From Bacteroidales bacterium (GTDB lineage Bacteria > Bacteroidota > Bacteroidia > Bacteroidales > Tenuifilaceae): a stretch of DNA of 54,705 nt. A program made the position numbers and the translations under genes. Each line of letters starts with the position of its first letter. The stretch's first letter is position 1. Below the pieces are notes generated by a model. That model made no database searches. It was not told the origin of the DNA and was given only the letters and a program-made list of their open reading frames with translations. The stretch spans positions 1 to 54,705 of the forward strand of contig RPRQ01000030.1 of NCBI GenBank assembly GCA_003818205.1. The letters run 5' to 3'. Positions 43,759-52,958 of this stretch are shown here, piece after piece.

Positions 43759-46182
43759 ATGGCTACAAACAATAGAAATCAGGGAAGTAAAATAGTAAAA
43801 AGTGAAGTTCTTAACGATTATAGTTTGGCTGTTCTAAGTCGAGAGATCAGCCTACTAGGGCGAAAAGAGGTACTTACAGGTAAAGCAAAATTTGGAATTT
43901 TTGGCGATGGTAAGGAATTGGCACAGATTGCTTTGGCAAAAACTTTTCAGAATGGCGATTGGCGTTCGGGCTACTACCGCGATCAAACCTTTATGATGGC
44001 CGCTGGTCTTTTTTCGGCGGAGGAGTTTTTTGCTCAGCTTTACGGTCAAACCGATATATCCCTTAATCCGGGCAATGCTGGGAGGGTTTTCAATAACCAT
44101 TTTTCCACTCGAAGCCTTAACGATGATGGTACGTGGAGGGATTTAACGACAATGAAGAATAGCTCCCCCGATATATCCCCAACAGCAGGGCAAATGCCTC
44201 GGTTGCTAGGGTTAGCATATGCTTCTAAACTATTCCGATTAAATAAAGATTTAGCTAAATTCAATAGATTCAGCAAGAGCGGTAACGAGGTTGCCTTTGG
44301 AACCATTGGCGATGCGAGTACATCCGAGGGGCATTTCTTCGAAACGCTTAACGCTGCAGGGGTTTTGCAAGTACCAATGGCTCTTGCAGTATGGGATGAT
44401 GGTTATGGAATATCTGTTCCGCGCGAATATCAAACTACAAAAGGTAATATTTCTGAACTGGTAAGCGGATTTGAAAAAAGGGAGGGAGATAAAACAGGTA
44501 TTTTAATTTACCGTGCAAAGGGTTGGAATTACCCTGAACTTATAAAGATATTTACCGAGGGTGTTGAAATATGTCGAAAGGAGCAAGTTCCAGTTCTATT
44601 CCATATAACAGAAGTTACACAGCCTCAGGGGCACTCCACCTCGGGCTCTCACGAGCGTTATAAATCGGAGGAGAGGTTGAAGTGGGAGGTAGGATTTGAC
44701 TGTAACCGTAGATTTCGTGAGTGGATCATTAAAGAGGGTATTGCCAATAATGATGAGCTAACGGCAATTGAACAGGAGTCAGCGAATAAAGCGAAGGAGG
44801 CTCGAAATCAGGCTTGGCAAAAGTTTACTGAGCCCATTAAAAAGGAGAGGGATGCGCTCATCAAAATAATCGATAATCGTTCCTGCATTTGTAAGCGTGA
44901 GCATATCGATAAGATTGGAATTATCGCAGAAGACCTTAAAAAGATTACAACTCCCATTCGTAAGGATAACATGAGTGCGGTTAAGAAAATACTTCGGCAT
45001 GTTTGTACCGACTGCTCTATGAGAGGAAAGTTACAGGAAGATCTCTCAGCTTGGCTAAAACGAAACAAAGATGATGGTTTAGATCGATATGGTTCTCATC
45101 TGTATTGTGAAACGGAAAAAGCAACGTTAAATGTTAAGGAGGTTAAGCCTATTTTCAAGGAAACTTCTTCAATAGTAAACGGTAGAGAGGTGCTTCGCGA
45201 TAATTGGGATGCTCTTTTCAGTAAGAATCCTTTGCTCGTTGCATTTGGAGAAGACTTGGGAAGGATTGGGGGGGTAAACCAATCCTATGAAGGGTTACAA
45301 GCAAAGTATGGTGAATATAGAATTACAGATACGGGTATTCGAGAGGCAACAATCTTAGGACAAGGACTTGGCCTTGCTCTTCGTGGATTTCGACCCATTG
45401 CTGAGATTCAGTATTTCGACTACCTGCTCTACGCACTTCAGACCATGAGCGACGATCTTGCAACAATTCATTGGAGAACTAAAGGTGGTCAAAAGGTACC
45501 GCTTATTGTGAGCACTCGTGGACATCGGCTTGAGGGGGTTTGGCATTCAGGCTCGCCTTTAAGTATGGTTATTAACTCCATTCGGGGTATGTACGTTTGT
45601 GTTCCACGCAATATGACTCAGGCTGCAGGGTTCTACAATACGCTACTTGAAGGTGATGATCCTGCTCTGGTTATTGAACCCCTGAATGGATATCGTTTAA
45701 AGGAGCGTCGTCCTGAAAACCTTGGCGAGTATCGGATTCCGCTTGGAGTACCTGAAATTTTGACTCAAGGAAAGGATATTACCCTCGTGACCTATGGTAG
45801 CTGTGTTCGAATTGCGCAGGAGGCGGTTCAGCAGCTTGCTGATTTTGGCATTTCTGTTGAACTGATTGATGTTCAAACATTGCTACCATTCGATTTGCCC
45901 AATGCGGTTTTGGAATCAATAAAGAAAACCAACCGTGTGGTTTTCTTCGATGAGGATGTACCCGGAGGTGCAACAGCATTCATGATGCAAAAGGTTCTTG
46001 AGGAGCGAGGGGGGTTCTTCCACCTCGATTCTGCACCAAAAACCATTACTGCCCGAGAGCATCGTCCTGCGTTTGCCACCGATGGCGACTACTTTTCAAA
46101 TCCAAATGCTGAAGATGTTTTTGAGGTGATATATGCGATGATGAATGAGGCGAACCCTAAAAGGTATCCAATACTTTATTGA
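43759..46182 (+). CDS. Fused alpha/beta E1 component of a 2-oxoacid dehydrogenase
   Basis: 807 aa, a thiamine-diphosphate-dependent E1 with both subunits in one chain. The alpha part spans ~1-400 and the TPP motif is near 180-205 (GDASTSEGHFFETLNAAG). The beta part spans ~470-807 (VAFGEDLGRIGG, DTGIREATILGQGLGLALRGFRPIAEIQYFDYLLYALQTM). It fits the branched-chain (2-oxoisovalerate) family better than pyruvate dehydrogenase, but the substrate is not certain. Such fusions are common in Bacteroidetes. No E2 or E3 gene is adjacent, so the rest of the complex must be encoded elsewhere. A linker around 400-470 is Cys-rich (CICKREH, CTDC). Confidence 0.9.
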   Translation: MATNNRNQGSKIVKSEVLNDYSLAVLSREISLLGRKEVLTGKAKFGIFGDGKELAQIALAKTFQNGDWRSGYYRDQTFMMAAGLFSAEEFFAQLYGQTDISLNPGNAGRVFNNHFSTRSLNDDGTWRDLTTMKNSSPDISPTAGQMPRLLGLAYASKLFRLNKDLAKFNRFSKSGNEVAFGTIGDASTSEGHFFETLNAAGVLQVPMALAVWDDGYGISVPREYQTTKGNISELVSGFEKREGDKTGILIYRAKGWNYPELIKIFTEGVEICRKEQVPVLFHITEVTQPQGHSTSGSHERYKSEERLKWEVGFDCNRRFREWIIKEGIANNDELTAIEQESANKAKEARNQAWQKFTEPIKKERDALIKIIDNRSCICKREHIDKIGIIAEDLKKITTPIRKDNMSAVKKILRHVCTDCSMRGKLQEDLSAWLKRNKDDGLDRYGSHLYCETEKATLNVKEVKPIFKETSSIVNGREVLRDNWDALFSKNPLLVAFGEDLGRIGGVNQSYEGLQAKYGEYRITDTGIREATILGQGLGLALRGFRPIAEIQYFDYLLYALQTMSDDLATIHWRTKGGQKVPLIVSTRGHRLEGVWHSGSPLSMVINSIRGMYVCVPRNMTQAAGFYNTLLEGDDPALVIEPLNGYRLKERRPENLGEYRIPLGVPEILTQGKDITLVTYGSCVRIAQEAVQQLADFGISVELIDVQTLLPFDLPNAVLESIKKTNRVVFFDEDVPGGATAFMMQKVLEERGGFFHLDSAPKTITAREHRPAFATDGDYFSNPNAEDVFEVIYAMMNEANPKRYPILY

Positions 46183-46375
46183 GATAGATATTTAGCAGTA
46201 AAAAAAAATACGGAGACACAGAGATACGGAGGTGCACAGAGGAAATATCTAAACGCTAAGGCGCAAAAACGCTAAGAGTACAGGGGAAATTTTAACGCAG
46301 ACCTACAGCCTGCTTACCCTGCCTACTGACAGGCAGGCGTGTCTCCGTGGTAGATAATTTCGAACACTTTAAAAA
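46183..46375. repeat. Dispersed repeat cluster between E1 and kinase genes
   Basis: Contains tacggagacacagagatacggagg, an acgctaaggcgcaaaaacgctaag stretch, and hairpin copy 8 (cctgcctactgacaggcagg, 46318-46337) followed by cgtgtctccgtggtag. The first and last pieces are inverted relative to each other (acggagaca / tgtctccgt). No gene. Confidence 0.7.
46318..46337. repeat. CCTGCC/GGCAGG hairpin repeat, copy 8
   Basis: A 20-nt palindrome with centre tactga. The left flank cagcctgctta is itself hairpin-like sequence; the right flank is the tgtctccgtggtag repeat. Confidence 0.7.
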
Positions 46376-47722
46376 TCAGAATTTCAATGTAAAAATTGTT
46401 TGACGATAGGGTTCTGAAACCACGTCAATACTTCCGTTGTGCAGATTCATTATCTGTCGCGAGAAGTTCAAACCTATACCTGAACCACCTTCTTTCCTTG
46501 TATAAAATGGAATAAATATATTTTCTAGTTCATCAATGTTTATACCAGGACCATTATCAATTATTTGTATAATGGTGCGCTTATTCTCATCTTGAAAAGC
46601 CCTAAGAATGATGAAGCCTTGATCCGAATTGGAGAGTGATTCAATTGAGTTTTTTATAAGATTAATTATCACTTGAGTTATTAGCTTCCTATCTGCAGTT
46701 ATAGTTAGATCTTCTGGGGCAATTTGGAAATTGTATGTGATGTTTGATTCCTTAAAGGTTTCATGAAAAAAAAGTGCCATCTCCTCGGCAAGTTCAAGAA
46801 CATCAATTTGTTCGTGGATAGGCTTTATGTTTTGAGTAATATTTCTATATTTGGTAATAAAATCTTTTAATCCGAGGCTTCGCTCTTCGATGAGTTTTAG
46901 GCTATCAACAGTCTGATTATAATCGTTTTCATTTCTGAACGATATAGAATCCTTTTTTTGGGCAAACTGCTCTTTTAAATGCTTACTCAGACTTATTATT
47001 GGGGAAACGGAATTCATAATCTCATGCGAAAGGATTCGGGTAAATTTTTGCCATGATTCCACCTCGCTCGATTCCAACTCCTGCTTTATACTTTGGAATG
47101 AAACCAGTTTTATTTCATTTTGTCCAATCTTGAAAAGAGAACATTTTATTGAGAGATACTCGATATTTCCTGCCAATGAAAACTTTTCGAGTATTTGCCG
47201 ACCTGGTTCAAGGTTCAGAATTTTATCGGAGATGGAAGGTATTAACTTGTTTAGTTCATCGATGTGATGGGGTTTTATTAATTGGAATTGGCTACAAAAG
47301 GCCGAATTGCTAAGTTCAATTTTCCCCAGTGAATTGAAAGTAATCAGAGCAATGGGAATATGTTCAAAAATGTAGTTTAGATATTGGTAATGGTATTGTT
47401 CATCGATTTTTGAGGTTGATATTATTTTTATAATATCATCAGCTAGAGTGCCAAATTCTTTATAAGGAGTTTTATTTAAATTGTTTGAGAAGTTCGTTTG
47501 GTTGTTTCCTTCCTTTATATAGATGAAAAATCTTTCGAGTAGGTGATTAGTTTTATTGAAGTACCTGATTAGCAGGTAACCTTGAAGTATGATAAGACCC
47601 GAAACGACAAGAATATTATAGTAGATTCTTGTATTTATAATCAGATATGCAAGTAGCAAGCAGGTGATTAGTAACAGTATAATTCTAACAACAATAGAAA
47701 AATAGTATTTTTTATAGACCAT
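46376..47722 (-). CDS. Sensor histidine kinase (NtrY-like), module 2
   Basis: 448 aa. Two N-terminal membrane helices (~8-29 and ~34-53) with a minimal loop, then a linker, a PAS domain (~110-215), and HisKA/HATPase. The phospho-acceptor is His233 in ILSHEIMNSVSPI, the same position as in the module 1 kinase. The ATPase boxes are N (QVIINLIKNSIESL), G1 (DNGPGI), F (FIPFYTRK) and G2 (GSGIGLNFS). Its start overlaps the regulator's end by 11 nt, so translation is coupled. Confidence 0.93.
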   Translation of the reverse strand: MVYKKYYFSIVVRIILLLITCLLLAYLIINTRIYYNILVVSGLIILQGYLLIRYFNKTNHLLERFFIYIKEGNNQTNFSNNLNKTPYKEFGTLADDIIKIISTSKIDEQYHYQYLNYIFEHIPIALITFNSLGKIELSNSAFCSQFQLIKPHHIDELNKLIPSISDKILNLEPGRQILEKFSLAGNIEYLSIKCSLFKIGQNEIKLVSFQSIKQELESSEVESWQKFTRILSHEIMNSVSPIISLSKHLKEQFAQKKDSISFRNENDYNQTVDSLKLIEERSLGLKDFITKYRNITQNIKPIHEQIDVLELAEEMALFFHETFKESNITYNFQIAPEDLTITADRKLITQVIINLIKNSIESLSNSDQGFIILRAFQDENKRTIIQIIDNGPGINIDELENIFIPFYTRKEGGSGIGLNFSRQIMNLHNGSIDVVSEPYRQTIFTLKF

Positions 47723-49082
47723 ATTTTACAATTTTAACGTAAAGTGTTTTTCTGGAAATACCAAGTATTTCTGCTGCATGACTGATGTTTCCATTGGCTT
47801 GTTTTAGGACTTTGCTTATAGTCGTTTTTTCAACATCCTCAAGATTAAAAGAATCATTGGTTGTATTATCTTCATCGAATGAAAGAAAGTTAAAATCACT
47901 ATACTGAAGGGTATTTCCTTCGGTAAGAATAATTGTTTTTTCAATTACATGCTCAAGCTCTCTAACATTCCCTGGCCACCTATACTTAAGAAGTTTATCG
48001 GCTGCTTGCTTTGATAGTATAGGGGTTTGCCGACCATACTTTCTAGCAAATCTATTCAGAAAATGTTCTGCAAGTATGATTATATCTTCACCCCGTTTTC
48101 TAAGAGGAGGTGCTTCAATGGTAATAGTGTTTATTCGATATAAAAGATCTTCTCTAAATCTCCCCGTTGAAATCAATTTGCCAACCTCAAGATTGGTTGC
48201 TGAAATCAATCTAATATCAATAGGAACAGGATTATTTGAACCTATTGGAATTATCTCTCTATTCTGTAGTACTGTCAATAATTTCGATTGCAATGACATA
48301 TTCAGATTACCTATCTCATCAAGAAAAAGTGTTCCCCCAGATGCCGACTCAATTCTGCCAATTCTATCCTCTTTTGCATCGGTAAATGCTCCCTTTTTGT
48401 AACCGAATAATTCCCCTTCGAAAAGGGTCTCACTCAACGATGCCATATCAAGGGTAACAAATAGTTCATTTTTTCTGCTTGATCGATTATGAATTTCACG
48501 GGCAATGAGCTCCTTGCCCGTTCCGTTCTCTCCAAGGATTAAAACATTTGCCTCAGTCGAGGCAATTTTATCAATTGTGGACATCACCTGCTGCATTACC
48601 TGCGATGTTCCAATTATTTTACTATAGCGTGTTTCTATATGCTCATTAAGATACTTCTCCTTCTTTTTCAGGTTTTGGACTTCAAGCCTCGATAATCTAA
48701 GCTTGCAAGCTGTCTTTAGGGTAGCAATTAGTTTTTGGTTATCCCAAGGTTTAAGAATAAAGTCAGTTGCTCCAAGTTTCATTGCTTTAACGGCAAGATC
48801 AATATCACCATAAGCAGTTATCATCACAACTATAGCTTCGGAATCAATTTTAATTATCTCATTTAGCCAAAAAATCCCCTCGTTTCCAGTGTTGACACCA
48901 GCTGCAAAATTCATATCAAGCAGAATAACATCAAATGAATCTTTTCCTAGAATATGGTTTATTTGATTTGGATTTTTTAATGTTTCGACCTTAGCAAACT
49001 CCGATTGAAGAATCATCTTTAGCGACGCTAAAATCTTTTCGTTGTCATCGATAATTAGGATACTTCCCTTAACTTGGCCCAT
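47712..49082 (-). CDS. Sigma-54-dependent NtrC-type response regulator, module 2
   Basis: 456 aa. A receiver domain with Asp56 (ILLDMNF), AAA+ with Walker A GENGTGKE, Walker B-like GTLFLDEIG and a GAFTDA sigma-54 loop, and a C-terminal Fis-type HTH (GNISHAAEILGISRKTLYVKI). It closely parallels the module 1 regulator throughout, including the inserted GNEGIFWL segment in the receiver. It is divergent from the ABC permease/methyltransferase genes and probably their activator. Confidence 0.94.
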   Translation of the reverse strand: MGQVKGSILIIDDNEKILASLKMILQSEFAKVETLKNPNQINHILGKDSFDVILLDMNFAAGVNTGNEGIFWLNEIIKIDSEAIVVMITAYGDIDLAVKAMKLGATDFILKPWDNQKLIATLKTACKLRLSRLEVQNLKKKEKYLNEHIETRYSKIIGTSQVMQQVMSTIDKIASTEANVLILGENGTGKELIAREIHNRSSRKNELFVTLDMASLSETLFEGELFGYKKGAFTDAKEDRIGRIESASGGTLFLDEIGNLNMSLQSKLLTVLQNREIIPIGSNNPVPIDIRLISATNLEVGKLISTGRFREDLLYRINTITIEAPPLRKRGEDIIILAEHFLNRFARKYGRQTPILSKQAADKLLKYRWPGNVRELEHVIEKTIILTEGNTLQYSDFNFLSFDEDNTTNDSFNLEDVEKTTISKVLKQANGNISHAAEILGISRKTLYVKIVKYGL

Positions 49083-49133
49083 ATAGATATATTTTTATGC
49101 AAGATACAAATATGTTTATAAATGTTACAATAG

Positions 49134-49152
49134 CTGTTACGAAAGGTAACAG
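49134..49152. promoter_or_regulatory. Inverted repeat, candidate activator site, module 2
   Basis: ctgttac and gtaacag around a 5-nt spacer, with an extra tgttac half-site at 49124. It lies about 65 nt upstream of the sigma-54-like element, as expected for an NtrC-type binding site. Confidence 0.4.
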
Positions 49153-49216
49153 TTCGTTTTATAGCTATTCATTTTACAAGTAGTTAAGTAAATGATAATG
49201 AGATTGATTAGATGTT

Positions 49217-49232
49217 CGGCATTGAGGTTGAT
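49217..49232 (+). promoter_or_regulatory. Candidate sigma-54 promoter, module 2
   Basis: cggcattgaggttgat fits TGGCACNNNNNTTGCW at GGCA and TTG, but has A where the -12 C is expected. It lies 31 nt upstream of the permease ATG. Confidence 0.38.
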
Positions 49233-49262
49233 TTATAAAGGTCAAATTAAAAACGAACGGCT

Positions 49263-51629
49263 ATGTTTTTGAACTATCTAAAAATTGCACTTCGATTTCT
49301 TACTAGAAATCTTTCATTTTCATTTATTAAGATTATAGGACTTGCCATTGGTATGGCTTGTTTTATCCTTATTTACCTATGGGTAAAAGATGAGCTTAGC
49401 TACGATAAATTTCATTCTAATATTGATGGACTTTATCGAGTTGTACATGATAAGCAGGAGAAGGATGGTGTTAAAAAACTTGCACGAACATGCGGATCGT
49501 TAGCCCCAACTTTAAAGGAAAAGTATCCTGAGGTTAAATACTCAACAAGGGTATGGAATATTTCCTTCGAATTTGGTTATAATAATAAATTATTTGCTGG
49601 AGATGGACTATATGTTGATGCTGATTTCTTCAAAATGTTTTCCTTTCCTCTTATTTATGGCGACAAAGATCATGTTTTGGATGATAAGCTGATTGTAGTT
49701 GTTACTGAAGAATTTGCTAACAGAATTTATGGAAAAACTGACGTAGTTGGAAAAGCATTAACTGTAGATGGATCAATCTCCATAAACATTACCGGTGTCA
49801 TTAAAAACCCACCTAAAAACTCACATATTCAGTTTGATTTTCTTTTGAATTTTAGTGTATTGCATGAATTTGGATTCCCAAGAGTCATATGGGACAACTT
49901 TAATAATTCATTGTATTCATACATTTATGTTGAAAACCCTAGTACTGCAATTCTTTTAAATGACAAAATCAAAAACATAATAACAGAACATGCTCCAGAT
50001 ATAAAGACAACTGTATACCTTCAACCATTTAATAGAGTCTATTTATACTCAGATTTTATTGGTGAATATGGTAACCTTGGAGATATTCAAAATGTTTACA
50101 TTTTCTCTTTTCTTGCGTTATTGATCCTAATTATTGCTTGCTTTAATTTCATGAATCTTAGTATTGCCCAATCAACTTCAAGATCAAAGGAGGTTGGAAT
50201 GAGGAAGGTCTCAGGGGCAAGTAGAGTATCAATAATTTGGCAGTTTATTTCAGAATCCGTCCTAATCGCTTTCCTTGCGCATATTTTAGCAATGCTCTTC
50301 GTTGAATTGGTTTTACCCGTATTCAACTATCTTTTTGAAAAGTCTTTGGATGTCAGCTACTTCTCAAGCGAATATTTAGTAATGATCTTAACTATAATCA
50401 TTGTTACGGGGGTAATTTCAGGTAGTTATCCTGCCTTTTATCTTTCTAAGCTAAAACCGATAAAGGTTTTGAAAGAAAGTACTGGCTCTTCTAAAACAAA
50501 CAATATTTTCAGACAAGTACTGGTTGTATTACAGTTTACAATCGCAATTACACTGATAATTATAACAGGAACAATGATTTTGCAGCTAAGGTATATTCAG
50601 AATAAAGATATCGGATTTAATAAGGAGTCAATTGTTTCAGTTCCTATGACAGGACAAAGAGACTTTTCCAAACAGTTGAAAGAGGCAATAGTACAATCAG
50701 GAAAGTTTGAGGGTACTACAATAAGCTCGCATCAACTTGGAAATGTTACTCATTATATTCAAGCATATTGGGAGAATAAAGATCCTAATAGTGATATTGC
50801 TTTTAATTTGATGTGGGTTGATAAAGACTATATTAAAACAATGCAAATGGAAATTGCACTAGGATCAGATTTTTCCGAGTATTCACCAAAAGATTCCTCA
50901 TATAACTACATTTTAAATGAAACTGCCATAAAACAAATTGGTTACTCTGATCCAATAGGTAAAAAGTTTATTCTAAATAAAGGAACTGCACATGAAATGG
51001 CAGGTACAATTATAGGTGTTGTAAAAGATTTTCATTTTAAACCTCTTAAAAACAAAATAGAGGCGATGGTTCTTAGCGTGTTTCCTAATGAGCGTTATGT
51101 GATGTATATTCGATTAAGGAACAGTAATATACAAGAATCAATAAAATTTATTGAAAGTAAATGGAATGAATTTGCAAATGGAGTACCATTTCAATATGAA
51201 TTCGTGGATGATAGTATAAACGAGTTATATATTAAAGAGAGAAAACTCTCCGATTTAATGGAATATTCAACTATAATCGGAATTTTAATTTCTTGCCTTG
51301 GTTTATTTGGATTGGCTTCATATATAACAGAACAAAGGACAAAGGAGGTGGGTATAAGAAAGGCCATTGGAGCTTCCAACTACTCAATTGTTTATTTGTT
51401 TACACATCAAATGATAAAATGGATTATAATTTCAATCATTATTAGCTGGCCTTTAGCTTGGTACATATCAAACAGCTGGTTGCAGAATTTTAGCTATAGA
51501 ATTTCAATCAACTATTGGCTGTTTGTTCTTAGCTCAATAATAGCCATTCTTGTTGCAGTTATATCTGTAATCGGAAAATCACTTTCAAAGGCTCAGCTTG
51601 ATCCCGCAAAAGCATTGCGATATGAGTAA
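49263..51629 (+). CDS. FtsX-like ABC transporter permease (MacB-type), module 2
   Basis: 788 aa. TM1 (~21-41) precedes DELSYDKFH, the usual entry to the MacB periplasmic core. FtsX helices follow around 277-400, a second half begins with a helix near 417-440, and the C-terminal FtsX block ends KAQLDPAKALRYE. VGMRKVSGAS (~315) and VGIRKAIGAS (~700) are the two coupling-helix motifs. No ATPase is encoded next to it, unlike module 1, so it must share one encoded elsewhere. It is the first gene after the sigma-54 candidate promoter and runs toward the methyltransferase gene 50 nt downstream. Confidence 0.92.
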   Translation: MFLNYLKIALRFLTRNLSFSFIKIIGLAIGMACFILIYLWVKDELSYDKFHSNIDGLYRVVHDKQEKDGVKKLARTCGSLAPTLKEKYPEVKYSTRVWNISFEFGYNNKLFAGDGLYVDADFFKMFSFPLIYGDKDHVLDDKLIVVVTEEFANRIYGKTDVVGKALTVDGSISINITGVIKNPPKNSHIQFDFLLNFSVLHEFGFPRVIWDNFNNSLYSYIYVENPSTAILLNDKIKNIITEHAPDIKTTVYLQPFNRVYLYSDFIGEYGNLGDIQNVYIFSFLALLILIIACFNFMNLSIAQSTSRSKEVGMRKVSGASRVSIIWQFISESVLIAFLAHILAMLFVELVLPVFNYLFEKSLDVSYFSSEYLVMILTIIIVTGVISGSYPAFYLSKLKPIKVLKESTGSSKTNNIFRQVLVVLQFTIAITLIIITGTMILQLRYIQNKDIGFNKESIVSVPMTGQRDFSKQLKEAIVQSGKFEGTTISSHQLGNVTHYIQAYWENKDPNSDIAFNLMWVDKDYIKTMQMEIALGSDFSEYSPKDSSYNYILNETAIKQIGYSDPIGKKFILNKGTAHEMAGTIIGVVKDFHFKPLKNKIEAMVLSVFPNERYVMYIRLRNSNIQESIKFIESKWNEFANGVPFQYEFVDDSINELYIKERKLSDLMEYSTIIGILISCLGLFGLASYITEQRTKEVGIRKAIGASNYSIVYLFTHQMIKWIIISIIISWPLAWYISNSWLQNFSYRISINYWLFVLSSIIAILVAVISVIGKSLSKAQLDPAKALRYE

Positions 51630-51679
51630 TTATTAAAATTATTATACTATTAAATAAATCACTTTTAAAATTTACTTCT

Positions 51680-52303
51680 ATGAAAAAAATGATTATTAAT
51701 GCTAAAATCCCTGTTCTATTTTTGTTTGCGTTGCTTACATGGACTAATGCTTGCTGTCAACGAGATGTAATTACTATCCCTGATTTCCCTGCAACAGGCC
51801 TAATTCTGGATATTGGAGGTGGGGGAGAGGGCGTAATTGGCCAGCTTAAAGGTGATCAGGTTATTTCTATCGATATTAATAAACAAGAGCTAATCGATGC
51901 ACCATCAATAAATCTAAAGCTAGTGATGGATGCTCGCGATCTAAAATTTTTGGATAACTCTTTTAATACAGTAGCAATTTTCTATACGCTAATGTATATT
52001 AAGGGTGCTGATCACGAAAAAGTGTTTAGCGAAGTTTACCGTGTTCTTAAACCTGGCGGAAAACTCTTGATATGGGATGTGGATTTGCCTCCTCGAAAAG
52101 GAGCAACAATTGAAACTATTATGTATTCATTCAGTTTTAAATTACCAAACACTACTATTAATACGGGATATGGTGTACGTAAGCAGGAAAAAGAACAGAA
52201 TCTTCAATACTATACAGATTTGGCTGTTAAAACAGGTTTTAAAGTAATTAGCTCAACACAAACAGGATCATCACTATACCTTGAACTACAAAAGAATCAA
52301 TAG
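51680..52303 (+). CDS. Exported class I methyltransferase-like protein A
   Basis: 207 aa. The N-terminus is a signal sequence ending TNACC (Cys25/26), a possible lipobox or a secretory leader. It is followed by a Rossmann-type SAM-binding fold: motif I LILDIGGGGEGVIG (~41-54), acidic motif II VISIDIN, and FLDNSFNTVAIFYTLMYI then VLKPGGKLLIWD typical of UbiE-like methyltransferases. SAM is not known to be available in the periplasm, so the role is unclear. It is probably co-transcribed with the permease upstream. Its last ~165 nt are duplicated at 53533-53703. Confidence 0.78.
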   Translation: MKKMIINAKIPVLFLFALLTWTNACCQRDVITIPDFPATGLILDIGGGGEGVIGQLKGDQVISIDINKQELIDAPSINLKLVMDARDLKFLDNSFNTVAIFYTLMYIKGADHEKVFSEVYRVLKPGGKLLIWDVDLPPRKGATIETIMYSFSFKLPNTTINTGYGVRKQEKEQNLQYYTDLAVKTGFKVISSTQTGSSLYLELQKNQ

Positions 52304-52520
52304 ATTATATAGTAAGAATTGTGTAAAATCAAATACCTAAAAACTATGACATTTAGAAAAATATCAATACAGCTTAGTTGTGTAGTAATGCTAGTATGTC
52401 AGTACTCATACTTAATTGCCCAAAGCCCTACAGTTGAAGGGTGGGAGGAGAGAATTAATACCCGACAGCCCATTCAAAAGGTCATTGAAATGATTGGGCT
52501 GAAAACTTGAATGGTGAAGG
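52146..52520 (+). repeat. ~375-nt direct repeat, left copy
   Basis: It spans the end of methyltransferase A, the 42-nt spacer and the first ~55 codons of methyltransferase B. It matches 53539-53925 (offset ~1.4 kb), with only a few mismatches across the A segment and more across the B segment. Confidence 0.8.
52346..52520 (+). pseudogene. Truncated 5' copy of methyltransferase B
   Basis: The ATG at 52346 opens a frame nearly identical to the first 54 codons of the intact gene at 53747, including the signal peptide and EGWEERINTRQPIQKVIE. It ends at a TGA (52508-52510) where the intact copy has GGA. Similarity is lost about 10 nt later, before the SAM-binding motif. It is a partial duplicate with no catalytic domain. 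Confidence 0.85.
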
Positions 52521-52583
52521 GAGTTTTGTCGTACACCCAACCTTACATCTAACTCACAAAAATCAAATATTTTTTATAGAATT

Positions 52584-52958
52584 TTATCCCCGAGTTTTCC
52601 ACCATGGCCAAAGAGACATTAATACTAATGGTAATAGAATACGTCCACCTTGCATTATTATAACTGCTGACACCGCAATTGCCCCTAAAAATATGCATGA
52701 TATTAATGTTATATGTCGAGCCCATTTTTCTTTCCGCATGAGTCCACGTGCTGCATAAACGCAAAGAACACCACAGAAAGCCACAGCGGTACCTGTACAT
52801 AAAAATAGCCAAATCCAACCGCTTTTATATTCTTGTGAAAGCATTTGAATATGTGGTAACTGGGTATGAATTACACCATTATGGAGTAATCCAATAATAA
52901 TAGTAAGTACCCCTGAAAAGTAGGCTAACCCTAAAGTGAATCGATCAGATAATTTCAT
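52584..52958 (-). CDS. Four-helix hypothetical membrane protein
   Basis: 124 aa with four hydrophobic segments (~9-30, ~48-70, ~80-100 and ~104-118) and a short basic loop (RGLMRKEKWARH) between helices 2 and 3. No recognised family. It lies alone, inverted relative to its neighbours, inside the ~1 kb that separates the two copies of the direct repeat, and so may have arrived with that segment. The start is the ATG at 52958 after an A/T-rich leader. Confidence 0.7.
   Translation of the reverse strand: MKLSDRFTLGLAYFSGVLTIIIGLLHNGVIHTQLPHIQMLSQEYKSGWIWLFLCTGTAVAFCGVLCVYAARGLMRKEKWARHITLISCIFLGAIAVSAVIIMQGGRILLPLVLMSLWPWWKTRG

Noticed and set aside
52507-52758. 83-codon plus-strand frame after the truncated methyltransferase B
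   Set aside because: It lies antisense to the four-helix membrane protein, which has a much more protein-like composition.
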